NCBI GenBank assembly: GCA_021828345.1 | Contig: JAJZJI010000023.1 | Span: 1-14,923 of the forward strand | Direction of reading: 5' to 3' | Length of the DNA stretch: 14,923 nucleotides | DNA from: Microcaldota archaeon | Lineage (GTDB): Archaea > Micrarchaeota > Micrarchaeia > Micrarchaeales > Micrarchaeaceae | The notes under the pieces: generated by a model | The model's database searches: none | Told to the model about the DNA's origin: nothing | What the model saw: the letters and a program-made list of their open reading frames with translations, nothing else | In this document: positions 7,981 to 14,812 of the stretch, piece by piece | Layout: every line of letters starts with the position of its first letter | Numbering within the stretch: the stretch's first letter is position 1 | Program-made: the position numbers and the translations under genes

Positions 7981-8946
7981 ATGAACGTTAATATGGTATC
8001 TGCATTGAATAATGCATTAGAACTAAGTATGAGGGCTGATGATAAGATAGTGCTTCTAGGCGAGGACATAGCAAAAGACGGAGGCGTGTTTAGGGTAACA
8101 GATGGACTACTAGATAAATTTGGAGAAAAACGTGTTTTAGATACGCCACTTGCAGAATCGAGCATAATAGGCACTTCAATAGGTATGGCAATATCTGGTT
8201 TAAGGCCAGTTCCAGAGATACAATTTGCGGGTTTTATGCTGTTAGGTTTTAGTCAACTATTAAATCACGCTGCCAGATTTAGAAGCAGAACACGTTCAAC
8301 AATGAATGTGCCTATGGTTGTTAGAACTCCGGTCAGTGGCGGTGTTAAAACATTGGAGCATCATTCAGATAGCCCAGAGGCTTATTACTCGCACATAGGT
8401 GGACTTATTGTAGTTGAGCCATCAAATCCGTATGATGCAAAGGGTCTTATGATGAAGGCATTAAAAATGCAGGATCCTGTTATATTTTTGGAGCCTACAA
8501 AATTATACAGACTATTTAAGCAGGAGATACCAGAGGGTGCATATGAGGTGCCTATTGGCAAAGCCAATTATTTAAAGAAGGGCGATAATCTAACGATAAT
8601 AACATATGGCACAATGGTACCAATAGTAAATAGTGTTGTCGAAAAGAAGAATTTATCTGCAGATGTGATAGATTTGCGTACAATAAATCCTATAGATGAG
8701 ACAACTATATTAGAGAGCGCAAAGAAAACGGGAAAGGTGTTAATAGTGCATGAAGCATCGCTTAGTTTTGGGGTAGGCGCTGAGATAGCCGCGCGCATAG
8801 CAGAAAAAGCAATGTTCGAACTATCCGCTCCTATAATGCGCGTGGGTTCAGCAAGTCTTCCATATCCAATGCCTGGATATGAAAAATATTATATACCAAA
8901 CGAGAGAAAGGTTTCTGATGCTATAGATAAGCTCTTATCTGCATAG
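7981..8946 (+). CDS. pdhB: 2-oxoacid dehydrogenase complex E1 component, beta subunit
   Basis: This is the beta half of the E1 heterotetramer (321 residues), completing the thiamine-diphosphate site at the alpha/beta interface. The N-terminal pyrimidine-binding domain contains LLGEDIAKDGGVFRVT (25-40) and DTPLAESSIIGTSIGMA (54-70), where E59 is the family's cofactor-activating glutamate. RTPVSGG (115-121) and LEHHSDSPEAYYSHIGGL (125-142) follow, with the conserved active-site histidines 127/128. The C-terminal transketolase-like domain (about 190-321) includes TIITYGTMV, DLRTINPID, VHEA and PYPMPGYEKYYIPN. The domain order and length are normal. The start is the first ATG and has a well-placed AGGTG. 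E2 follows after 8 nt (or overlaps by one base if its GTG were used). Confidence 0.94.
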   Translation: MNVNMVSALNNALELSMRADDKIVLLGEDIAKDGGVFRVTDGLLDKFGEKRVLDTPLAESSIIGTSIGMAISGLRPVPEIQFAGFMLLGFSQLLNHAARFRSRTRSTMNVPMVVRTPVSGGVKTLEHHSDSPEAYYSHIGGLIVVEPSNPYDAKGLMMKALKMQDPVIFLEPTKLYRLFKQEIPEGAYEVPIGKANYLKKGDNLTIITYGTMVPIVNSVVEKKNLSADVIDLRTINPIDETTILESAKKTGKVLIVHEASLSFGVGAEIAARIAEKAMFELSAPIMRVGSASLPYPMPGYEKYYIPNERKVSDAIDKLLSA

Positions 8947-8954
8947 TGGTAGGG

Positions 8955-10193
8955 ATGAAAGAATTAAAATTTGTGGATGTCGGAGAAGGAATAACGGAGG
9001 GTAACATACATAAATGGCTAGTTAAAGATAATGATGATGTAAAAGAGGATCAGCCAGTTGTAGAAATCGAGACTGATAAGGCTGTAGTGAATATACCCGC
9101 TCCAATATCTGGAAAGATAAAAATAATTTCAAAACCGGGTCCAGTGAAGGTTGGAGATATGCTTGCATATTTTGGAACGGAAGAGGAGTTAAAAGGTGCT
9201 ATAAAATTAGGTGCATCAAATATAAGTGTAAGAGATGATCAGAAGAATAAATTAACAGTGCCTGCAAAAGTTGCCACTATAGAACCAAAGCATAATGAAC
9301 TTACAAAGGAAGTGCTTGCAACACCTTCGGTGCGTAAATTGGCACATGAACTTAATATTGATTTGAATACCGTTTTAGGTACAGGGCCTAATGGTAGGAT
9401 CATGGAGAATGATGTAAGGGCGCATGCGCGAAGCAGTGCTCCAATCCATACAGTACCTATATATTCTGAGGCTAAGGAGGAATCTCATAAGGATCGAATT
9501 GAGCGTGTTTCCATGTCACAGGTGAGAAAGGCAATAGCAAAGAATATGGAGCTCTCATGGACCATACCTACAGCGGTGCATATGGATAAGATAGACGCTA
9601 CATATCTTGCAAAAGTATTGGAAAAGGAAAAGCCCAAATTTGCAAAGAAGAATGTTAAGCTAACATTTTTGCCATTTATAATAAAGGCAGTAGTAGATGC
9701 TTTAAAAGAGAATGAGCGCTTCAATTCCAGTTATGATAAGGAGAAACAGGAGATAATATTAAAACGCTACTACAACATAGGACTTGCAGTAGAGGCTGAT
9801 GATGGACTTCGCGTTGCGGTCATAAAGGATGCGGATAAAAAAAGTATTACAAAGATAGCAAAGGAGATAGTGGAGCTTGCTGAAAAGGTGCGCAATAAAA
9901 CTATAAGTATAGACGAGATGAGCGATAGTACGTTTACAATAACTAATATAGGTAGCTTAGGTGGAGGATATCTATCTGTACCTATGATAAATTATCCGGA
10001 TGTGGCAATACTTGGAATACATCTTATAAAGGATGTGCCAATGGTTAAGGATAATCAGATAGTTATAGGAAAAGAACTGCCTTTCTCATTGACATTCGAT
10101 CATAGAGTTGTGGATGGTGCAGAAGCTGTGAGATTTGGTAATCTTATAAAGGAGTATATTGAAGATCCTGAATTTTTGGAGCTCTCAGATTGA
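8955..10193 (+). CDS. pdhC: 2-oxoacid dehydrogenase complex E2, dihydrolipoyl acyltransferase
   Basis: This is the core acyltransferase (412 residues from ATG 8955), which carries the acyl group on a lipoyl arm and passes it to CoA. One lipoyl domain spans about 1-76, with the lipoylated lysine K42 in ETDKAVVNIPAP. A peripheral-subunit-binding domain lies at about 121-157 (ATPSVRKLAHELNIDL, GTGPNGRIMENDV). The catalytic domain runs from about 183 to 412, with the FDHRVVDGA motif placing catalytic H383 and D387. The linkers are short and charged rather than Ala/Pro-rich as in many bacterial E2s. A GTG at 8946 would add three residues (MVG), but the family normally opens with the lipoyl strand KELKFVDVGEG, so the ATG is chosen. 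Lipoylation needs a ligase that is not encoded in this window. The gene ends 5 nt before the Cys-rich peptide. Confidence 0.94.
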   Translation: MKELKFVDVGEGITEGNIHKWLVKDNDDVKEDQPVVEIETDKAVVNIPAPISGKIKIISKPGPVKVGDMLAYFGTEEELKGAIKLGASNISVRDDQKNKLTVPAKVATIEPKHNELTKEVLATPSVRKLAHELNIDLNTVLGTGPNGRIMENDVRAHARSSAPIHTVPIYSEAKEESHKDRIERVSMSQVRKAIAKNMELSWTIPTAVHMDKIDATYLAKVLEKEKPKFAKKNVKLTFLPFIIKAVVDALKENERFNSSYDKEKQEIILKRYYNIGLAVEADDGLRVAVIKDADKKSITKIAKEIVELAEKVRNKTISIDEMSDSTFTITNIGSLGGGYLSVPMINYPDVAILGIHLIKDVPMVKDNQIVIGKELPFSLTFDHRVVDGAEAVRFGNLIKEYIEDPEFLELSD

Positions 10194-10198
10194 TTTTT

Positions 10199-10354
10199 AT
10201 GGCTAATCAAGGTGCAGGTCAAGGGTGCGAATGCGGCGGTGGATGCATTTGCGGATGCAGAAATGGATGCAATTGCGCTGTTCATTGCAAATGCGGCTGC
10301 ACGTGCGCCGAGCGGAGAATGCAAACAAATAATGAAGATGATGATTTAAAATAA
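10199..10354 (+). CDS. Metallothionein-like Cys-rich peptide (51 aa) inside the dehydrogenase operon
   Basis: This short gene lies in the gap between E2 and E3. The frame starts at ATG 10199, 5 nt after the E2 stop, and ends with TAA 17 nt before E3. The product has 51 residues with 11 cysteines at 10, 12, 16, 18, 20, 24, 26, 30, 32, 34 and 36, plus H29, and no long hydrophobic stretch. The order is CxCx3CxCxCx3CxCx3CxCxCxC, followed by a charged tail (CAERRMQTNNEDDDLK). CxC-dense peptides of this size bind clusters of Zn, Cd, Cu(I) or As(III) through thiolates, as metallothioneins do; I cannot place it in a named family. All cysteine codons are TGC, and the gene is visibly richer in G+C than its neighbours. 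A role as metal or arsenite buffer, or metal chaperone, for the operon is inference. It could instead be a small structural Zn or Fe protein. No strong ribosome site is seen (TGAT just upstream at most). Confidence 0.78.
   Translation: MANQGAGQGCECGGGCICGCRNGCNCAVHCKCGCTCAERRMQTNNEDDDLK
10241..10276 (+). repeat. Three imperfect 12-nt tandem units coding the CxC core
   Basis: Units at 10241-10252, 10253-10264 and 10265-10276 all begin GGATGCA (second half ttTGC-, gaaat-, atTGC-like) and encode G-C-I-C, G-C-R-N and G-C-N-C. The register matches the reading frame. This suggests the Cys-rich core grew by duplication of a four-residue unit, with one copy having lost its second Cys. Confidence 0.6.
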
Positions 10355-10360
10355 AATAAT

Positions 10361-10364
10361 AGGT
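10361..10364 (+). promoter_or_regulatory. Ribosome binding site for E3
   Basis: AGGT lies 7 nt before ATG 10372 and 13 nt before the second in-frame ATG (10378). This favours 10372. The AT-rich run at 10346-10360 could also act as an internal promoter, but its spacing is poor. Confidence 0.45.
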
Positions 10365-10371
10365 TGTATAT

Positions 10372-11745
10372 ATGGTTATGGGTTCTATACCTGAGAATGT
10401 TGACGTTGCTATAATAGGAGGCGGTGTGGGGGGCTATATAGCTGCGATACGCGCAGCACAGCTTGGTAAGAGCGTTGCTTTAATAGAAAAGCACAAATTG
10501 GGAGGTCACTGTTTAAATTATGCATGTATACCCTCAAAGACGTTAATACACATATCTGACATATATGATAGTATAAAAGAGTCTTCAAAATTTGGAATAA
10601 GTGTAAATGGTCTTGCAATAGACGCCAAAAAAATGTATGAATGGCGCGTTTTTGTTTCAAAGAAGTTGGAGCAGGGCGTTGCGTTTCTATGCAAATCAAA
10701 TAATATTGATGTATTTAGTGCTGAAGCAACATTTTTATCATCAAATAAACTGCAGTTAACTGATGGGATTGAAATAGATTTTAAAAAAGCAATAATTGCA
10801 ACAGGTTCAGAGCCAATATCATTAAAGGGGTTTGAGTATTCAGATAAAATAATAGACTACAAAAAAGCATTGTTATTAGATTACATACCGAAAAATATGG
10901 CAATTATAGGTGCGGGATATGTTGCGGTTGAGATCGGAATAATGTATGCAAAATTAGGTTCAAACGTCTCAATAATTGCACGCTCTGATATACTCTCGCG
11001 ATTTGACCCAGAAGCTGTTGCGTATGTAAAGAAAAGAATGGAATCTTTAAATATAAAAATATACAAAAAATCAAATCCTCTTAGTTTTGATGCAAATATT
11101 TTAAAGCTTGATAGCAATGAAAATATATTGGCTGACATACTTGTTGTTGCAGTAGGTTTATCGCCATATACAAGTGGTTTAGGGCTCTCTAATACACATA
11201 TAAAGTTGGATGATAAGGGATTTATAATTACAGATAAAACAATGCTCACAAGCGATGAAAATATATACGCAATAGGCGATGTTGCTGGAGAGCCAATGCT
11301 TGCTCATAAGGCAATGCGTCAGGGCGTGGTTGCAGGTGAAGCTGCGTCTGGCATCTCATCTAGCTATGAGAATATTGTCGTGCCTGCCGTAATATTTTCT
11401 GATCCCGAGATAGCAATAGCTGGGAGGCTTGATGGTGATGGAATAATGACTACAAAATTTCCACTTAGTGCTCTAGGCAGGGCAATTGCACTTGATAGTA
11501 CTAATGGGTTTGTTAAAATAGCATATACCAAGGATAAAATAGTAAAGGGAGTGGAGATAGTTTCAAGAGATGCGAATGCTATGATAAGTGAGGCGGCACT
11601 TGCTATTGAGATGGGAGCTACGCTTGAGGATATCGCAGATACGATTCATCCGCATCCTACATTTAGCGAATCTATAATGGAGGCTGCAGAAAGCGCTCTG
11701 GGTCGCGGTATACACTTTTTTGATTCAACAAAAGTCAAAAAATGA
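10372..11745 (+). CDS. lpdA: Dihydrolipoyl dehydrogenase (E3)
   Basis: This FAD/NAD disulfide oxidoreductase (457 residues) re-oxidises the dihydrolipoyl arm of E2 and makes NADH. Sequence marks are the FAD Rossmann motif AIIGGGVGGYIAA (13-25), the redox disulfide in GGHCLNYACIPSK (C44 and C49, four residues apart as usual), ATGSEP (144-149), and the NAD-binding motif IGAGYVAVEIG (179-189). The second FAD motif is YAIGDVAGEPMLAHKA (near 301-316), and the C-terminal active-site pair from the partner subunit is HPHPTFSE (near 431-438). All parts of a working class I oxidoreductase are present, so it should be active as a homodimer. It follows the Cys-rich peptide gene. Mercuric reductase is a related alternative, but the dehydrogenase context and lack of a metal-binding N-terminal domain argue for E3. 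Confidence 0.93.
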   Translation: MVMGSIPENVDVAIIGGGVGGYIAAIRAAQLGKSVALIEKHKLGGHCLNYACIPSKTLIHISDIYDSIKESSKFGISVNGLAIDAKKMYEWRVFVSKKLEQGVAFLCKSNNIDVFSAEATFLSSNKLQLTDGIEIDFKKAIIATGSEPISLKGFEYSDKIIDYKKALLLDYIPKNMAIIGAGYVAVEIGIMYAKLGSNVSIIARSDILSRFDPEAVAYVKKRMESLNIKIYKKSNPLSFDANILKLDSNENILADILVVAVGLSPYTSGLGLSNTHIKLDDKGFIITDKTMLTSDENIYAIGDVAGEPMLAHKAMRQGVVAGEAASGISSSYENIVVPAVIFSDPEIAIAGRLDGDGIMTTKFPLSALGRAIALDSTNGFVKIAYTKDKIVKGVEIVSRDANAMISEAALAIEMGATLEDIADTIHPHPTFSESIMEAAESALGRGIHFFDSTKVKK

Positions 11746-11760
11746 GGCAAATGGATAAAT

Positions 11761-12501
11761 ATGGAATACAATCTTTTCAAAAATGATAAATTAAAGACCT
11801 CCTATGGAAATATAAATATGATAAACAATAGCGTTGAGGATGGTCCGCTGTTATTACTTTTGCATGGTCTTGGGGCTACATATTCAGTATGGTCAAAAAT
11901 GGTACCACTCATAAACGAGAACATACACATATGCGCTATAGATCTGTTGGGACATGGGGATTCGGATAGGCCTAATATAAAATATGATATAATAATTCAG
12001 TCTAACATTGTCTCAGAAGTGATTAAGAGTATAAGGGATACGTACGATACAAAATCTAATTTTTTGATGGGTAATTCTTATGGTGCATGGGTTGCTGCGT
12101 ATAATGCAATGTCAAATAATCTAAGCGGTATAATACTTGAGGATATGGCAGGTTTTGCAGGATTTTTTTCTGATAAAAGCCAATCTGAACTTAAGGCATA
12201 TAAAGACGCGCTTTTAGGCAGCGTACTCTTGATGAATAGCAATTCCGAGAATGTTATAAGTAGTATAATAAATTCTGATATTCCATCAAATATATTGGAT
12301 TGTACTGCACTCTCAAAAATTAATTCGAAAGTTGAGATAATCTGGGGCAGGGAAGATAAGATACTTAATTGTAAATATGCACATATGATTTCAGAATGCA
12401 TAAATGGATCGCATGTTGATATTATAGAAAACGCTGGGCATGCGCCTCATTACTCAAAAGCTCACGAGGTCTCTAGTATTGTAAATAAATTTATATCTTA
12501 A
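11761..12501 (+). CDS. Alpha/beta hydrolase, substrate unknown
   Basis: This 246-residue soluble alpha/beta-fold hydrolase is of the small esterase/thioesterase/MhpC-BioH kind. The oxyanion-hole motif HGLG (35-38) follows strand LLLLL. The nucleophile is S106 in GNSYG (the GxSxG elbow), the acid is D199 in WGRED, and the base is H227 in AGHAPH. DLLGHGDSDRP (61-71) is also typical. It begins 15 nt after E3 and ends 14 nt before NAD kinase, so it is very likely co-transcribed with the dehydrogenase. A thioesterase for acyl-CoA products, or an esterase or amidase linked to the lipoyl group, would suit the context, but nothing in the protein proves either. ATG 11761 is used; GAGG lies about 12 nt upstream, rather distant. 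The overlapping ATG at 11751 is in another frame and closes after 11 codons. Confidence 0.85.
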   Translation: MEYNLFKNDKLKTSYGNINMINNSVEDGPLLLLLHGLGATYSVWSKMVPLINENIHICAIDLLGHGDSDRPNIKYDIIIQSNIVSEVIKSIRDTYDTKSNFLMGNSYGAWVAAYNAMSNNLSGIILEDMAGFAGFFSDKSQSELKAYKDALLGSVLLMNSNSENVISSIINSDIPSNILDCTALSKINSKVEIIWGREDKILNCKYAHMISECINGSHVDIIENAGHAPHYSKAHEVSSIVNKFIS

Positions 12502-12515
12502 TATATGTTGATCTT

Positions 12516-13286
12516 ATGCGAATAAAAATAGTATCAAAAAAAGCTTATAAAGAAATCCGTCTGCTGGAAGATTCTTTTAATATCGTTAAGAAAAACCCAG
12601 ATATTTGCATTGCGATAGGTGGTGATGGCACTTTTATGAATGCTGCAAAGGAATGCGACTGCCCAATATTGCCAATAAGGACCAATGAGGTGGGTAGCTT
12701 AGGGTATTACGCGGACATTTCCTTAAATGATATAAATAAAGCAGTGGTTATGCTCAAATCGCATAAATATAATATAGAGCCATTATCAAAAAAGCTTGTA
12801 GTGCATTATAAGAATAATAGTCATTATGCAATAAATGAGATACTTCTAAAGAATGTATCTGAAGAGATATATTTTAGCATAAAGGAGATAGATGGAAGAA
12901 GGAAAATAAAAATATCTCCATTTATAATAGCGGGGGATGGCATGCTTATAACAAGTGTTATGGGATCTACTGCGTATAATAGATCAGCAAGGGGTCCTAT
13001 AATAACAAGCCCTAAGGTAATGTGCATAACATTTATTAATCCTGATGGGCCATATACTAGTCCGATAATAATAGATGAATCGTCATTGCTTGAGATAACG
13101 GTTGAGAAATATCAGGGGAACCTTAGGGCTGATACAGAAGATATAGGGTGTTTGCATGTGGGTGACTCTTTTAGAGTAAGCCTATCAGATAAGACATTAA
13201 ATGTCATTCGGTTTCCATCAATGCGTGAATCATTTAGCAACAAATTAAAACGTATGACCTTAAATAAGTTTATAGAAAAAATATAA
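12516..13286 (+). CDS. nadK: NAD kinase
   Basis: This 256-residue protein makes NADP by ATP-dependent phosphorylation of NAD. The diagnostic GGDGT lies at 35-39 (catalytic D37), the NE pair at 107-108 (AINEILLK), and the second region reads GDGMLIT...GSTAYNRSARGPI (140-162). Both the length and the order of motifs fit short archaeal NAD kinases. The second loop differs from the common (S/T)TPTGSTAYxLSAGGP: here SVM replaces TPT and RSARG replaces LSAGG. The core GSTAY and the DG pair are kept, so I expect activity, perhaps with altered substrate preference. Its position, 14 nt after the hydrolase and 14 nt before an NADPH-type reductase, ties it to redox cofactor supply. A TGATC just before ATG 12516 may help initiation. 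Confidence 0.9.
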   Translation: MRIKIVSKKAYKEIRLLEDSFNIVKKNPDICIAIGGDGTFMNAAKECDCPILPIRTNEVGSLGYYADISLNDINKAVVMLKSHKYNIEPLSKKLVVHYKNNSHYAINEILLKNVSEEIYFSIKEIDGRRKIKISPFIIAGDGMLITSVMGSTAYNRSARGPIITSPKVMCITFINPDGPYTSPIIIDESSLLEITVEKYQGNLRADTEDIGCLHVGDSFRVSLSDKTLNVIRFPSMRESFSNKLKRMTLNKFIEKI

Positions 13287-13290
13287 TATA

Positions 13291-13294
13291 AGGT
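13291..13294 (+). promoter_or_regulatory. Ribosome binding site for the FNR-like gene
   Basis: AGGT lies 6 nt before ATG 13301, in the 14-nt gap after the NAD kinase stop. The spacing matches that of the GT2 and E3 sites. Confidence 0.5.
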
Positions 13295-13300
13295 AATATA

Positions 13301-14038
13301 ATGGCAGCTACACCGCATAATATATCAATAAATCAGAAACCGTATGTGATAAATGACATAATACAAGCAACACCAGACGTTACTGTATTTAAATTTAAAG
13401 CGGAGGATAATACTACATTAAATTTTGATCCAGGCATGTTTGTGATGCTTACATATGTAGATAAAAGTAATAATGAAAAGATAACAAGGGCATTTTCAAT
13501 TGCGTCAGAGCCTAATGGTCAAACGGTTGATTTTTATATACATATGGTACATGGCAAATTAACTTCAAAAATGGAGAGTGCTGCTATAGGCGATAGATAT
13601 TTTATGACTGGTCCATATGGGCAGTTTAGATTTATACCCGATGAGGATAAGAAGGTAATGTTTATAGCTGGTGGGACCGGCCTTGCTCCATTCATGTCGA
13701 TGCTTAAGAAGATCGAGAAAGAGTCGCTTAGTACTGATGTTGTTTTATTATATAGCATACGTTTTCCTTCAGAAGTTATAATGGGCGATGAGTTAAAGGA
13801 AATAGAAAAAAAGATACATATGAAGACTATAATAACGGTGACGCGGCCAGAATCTACGGATAATTGGGATGGCGAAAAAGGGCACATAAATGCTGATATG
13901 ATTAAAAAGTATGCCCCAGATTTTATGGAGAGAACTGCATACATTTGCGGACCGTTAAATTTTGTAAAGGCAATGAAAGAGTCCTTAGAAGCATTGAATG
14001 TTCCAAATATAAAAATAAAAGCGGATGTTTGGGGATAG
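13301..14038 (+). CDS. Ferredoxin-NADP reductase-like flavoprotein
   Basis: This 245-residue two-domain oxidoreductase moves electrons between NAD(P)H and a one-electron carrier. The FAD-binding barrel (about 12-110) shows RAFSIAS at 63-69 (RxYS type), HMVHGKLTSKM near 81-91, and GPYGQFRF near 104-111. The nucleotide-binding domain (about 117-245) shows FIAGGTGLAPFMS (121-133), LLYSIRFPSEVIMGDEL, and CGP at 216-218. It has no 2Fe-2S domain and no membrane helix, so the partner (ferredoxin, flavodoxin or an oxygenase) must be separate and is not in the window. The C-terminus ends DVWG, an aromatic near the tail as in many relatives. Whether it uses NADH or NADPH cannot be read directly; NAD kinase next door hints at NADPH. 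It is the last gene of the plus-strand run and faces the regulator gene. Confidence 0.87.
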   Translation: MAATPHNISINQKPYVINDIIQATPDVTVFKFKAEDNTTLNFDPGMFVMLTYVDKSNNEKITRAFSIASEPNGQTVDFYIHMVHGKLTSKMESAAIGDRYFMTGPYGQFRFIPDEDKKVMFIAGGTGLAPFMSMLKKIEKESLSTDVVLLYSIRFPSEVIMGDELKEIEKKIHMKTIITVTRPESTDNWDGEKGHINADMIKKYAPDFMERTAYICGPLNFVKAMKESLEALNVPNIKIKADVWG

Positions 14039-14069
14039 AGCAATTAAGATAATTTGTTACTAATTAAAA

Positions 14070-14096
14070 AATAAGAAGGAGCATGCGCCTCTTATT
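14070..14096. terminator. Inverted repeat between convergent genes, possible bidirectional terminator
   Basis: AATAAGA pairs with TCTTATT over 7 bp, and after a one-base bulge GG pairs with CC, around a loop containing the palindrome GCATGC. An A-rich run precedes it (14064-14072, a T-run for the minus strand). It lies in the 61-nt gap between the FNR-like stop and the regulator stop. Archaeal termination relies mostly on T-runs, so the role is uncertain; the symmetry itself is seen directly. Confidence 0.45.
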
Positions 14097-14099
14097 AAT

Positions 14100-14795
14100 C
14101 TATACCTTATCAAGTCTTTGTTTTATCTCATCTATACTTAGTTTTGTAGCAATTAGCGGTATTTTTTCCATTTGTGCAAGTTTTATTGCAAGTCTGTCTA
14201 TACTTGTCAATCCTTGTATAACGACAACTTTTGGCTTTATAGGAGCAACTCTTATAACTACCATTGGCGATCTTCCGGTTGATACATTCTCAAATATAAA
14301 TGCGCGTTCTGTAGTACTTCCAAATAATTTAGGATACTCCTGCGGCGATATTTCAAGTATGACTCTGAGGCTATCTATTGTAGTGTAGCCAAAAAGGTTT
14401 GTAGAATTAAGATAATTTAGATTCGCTATAATTTTGCCCTCTATTATTCTATTGAAATCTATGCCGCTAAGTGGTGTTGAAAAATCTTTGATATTATAAA
14501 ATGGTACGTTTGGATCGGGCTTCTCCATTGACATATTTGCAAGTCCGCGTATCACATTACTACCCCTACTCTCATCTATTGTGAATAATGCCTCAATAAA
14601 GCGCTTTATTACTCCAACGCCCGGGCTTAGTCTCCTATTACTCTCATAATCGCTAATTGTTGAGGTTGTTATCCGTATGCTCTTGGCCAATTCCACCTGT
14701 GATATACCAAATAGCTCCCTCCATTTTTTCATAGCACTGCCAGGGCTATCAGAAAGCGCTATTTCTCCTGCAATTCTCTCTTTTAAATCTTCCAT
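14100..14795 (-). CDS. XRE-type HTH transcriptional regulator with C-terminal ligand-like domain
   Basis: This 231-residue protein starts with a Cro/C1-type helix-turn-helix at about 18-75: MKKWRELFGISQVELAKSI, then ITTSTISDYESNRRLSPGV, with the classic SxxxYExxRR recognition-helix pattern. Residues about 95-231 form a second domain, including FGYTTIDSLRVILEIS, GRSPMVVIRVAPIKPKVVVIQ, and LAIKLAQMEKIPLIATK near 203-219. The last part recalls DRTGG-like domains (strand, D..A..LA....IPLI.T), which bind small molecules. This two-domain plan resembles the archaeal predicted regulators grouped as COG1709, whose targets are not generally known. ATG 14795 is the natural start. An AT-rich TATTTAT-type box on the minus strand near 14812-14820 is only 21-22 nt upstream, slightly short. 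No ribosome site is clear. It ends facing the FNR-like gene, so it is not part of that operon; control of it would be speculation. Confidence 0.83.
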   Translation of the reverse strand: MEDLKERIAGEIALSDSPGSAMKKWRELFGISQVELAKSIRITTSTISDYESNRRLSPGVGVIKRFIEALFTIDESRGSNVIRGLANMSMEKPDPNVPFYNIKDFSTPLSGIDFNRIIEGKIIANLNYLNSTNLFGYTTIDSLRVILEISPQEYPKLFGSTTERAFIFENVSTGRSPMVVIRVAPIKPKVVVIQGLTSIDRLAIKLAQMEKIPLIATKLSIDEIKQRLDKV

Positions 14796-14812
14796 AGTCT
14801 ACACTTTATGTT

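Noticed and set aside
8946..8954. GTG start for E2 overlapping the E1beta stop
   Set aside because: The lipoyl domain starts right at the ATG at 8955 (KELKFVDVGEG), and no ribosome site precedes the GTG. The overlap is possible but not needed.
10100..10324. Minus-strand frame opposite the E2 end and Cys-rich gene, rich in Ala and Ser
   Set aside because: Ala/Ser richness is just the reverse complement of the GGN/TGC codons of the Cys-rich peptide. It crosses the E2-peptide boundary and has no start signal.
10372..11745. Mercuric reductase instead of E3
   Set aside because: The Cys-rich neighbour invites the idea, but the protein has no heavy-metal-binding N-terminal domain, has the HPHPTFSE motif of lipoamide dehydrogenases, and follows E1/E2.
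13534..14043. Long minus-strand open frame (169 codons) opposite the FNR-like gene
   Set aside because: It is a shadow of the plus-strand gene, whose motifs (RAFSIAS, GGTGLAP, CGP) are unmistakable. The antisense product shows no family pattern.
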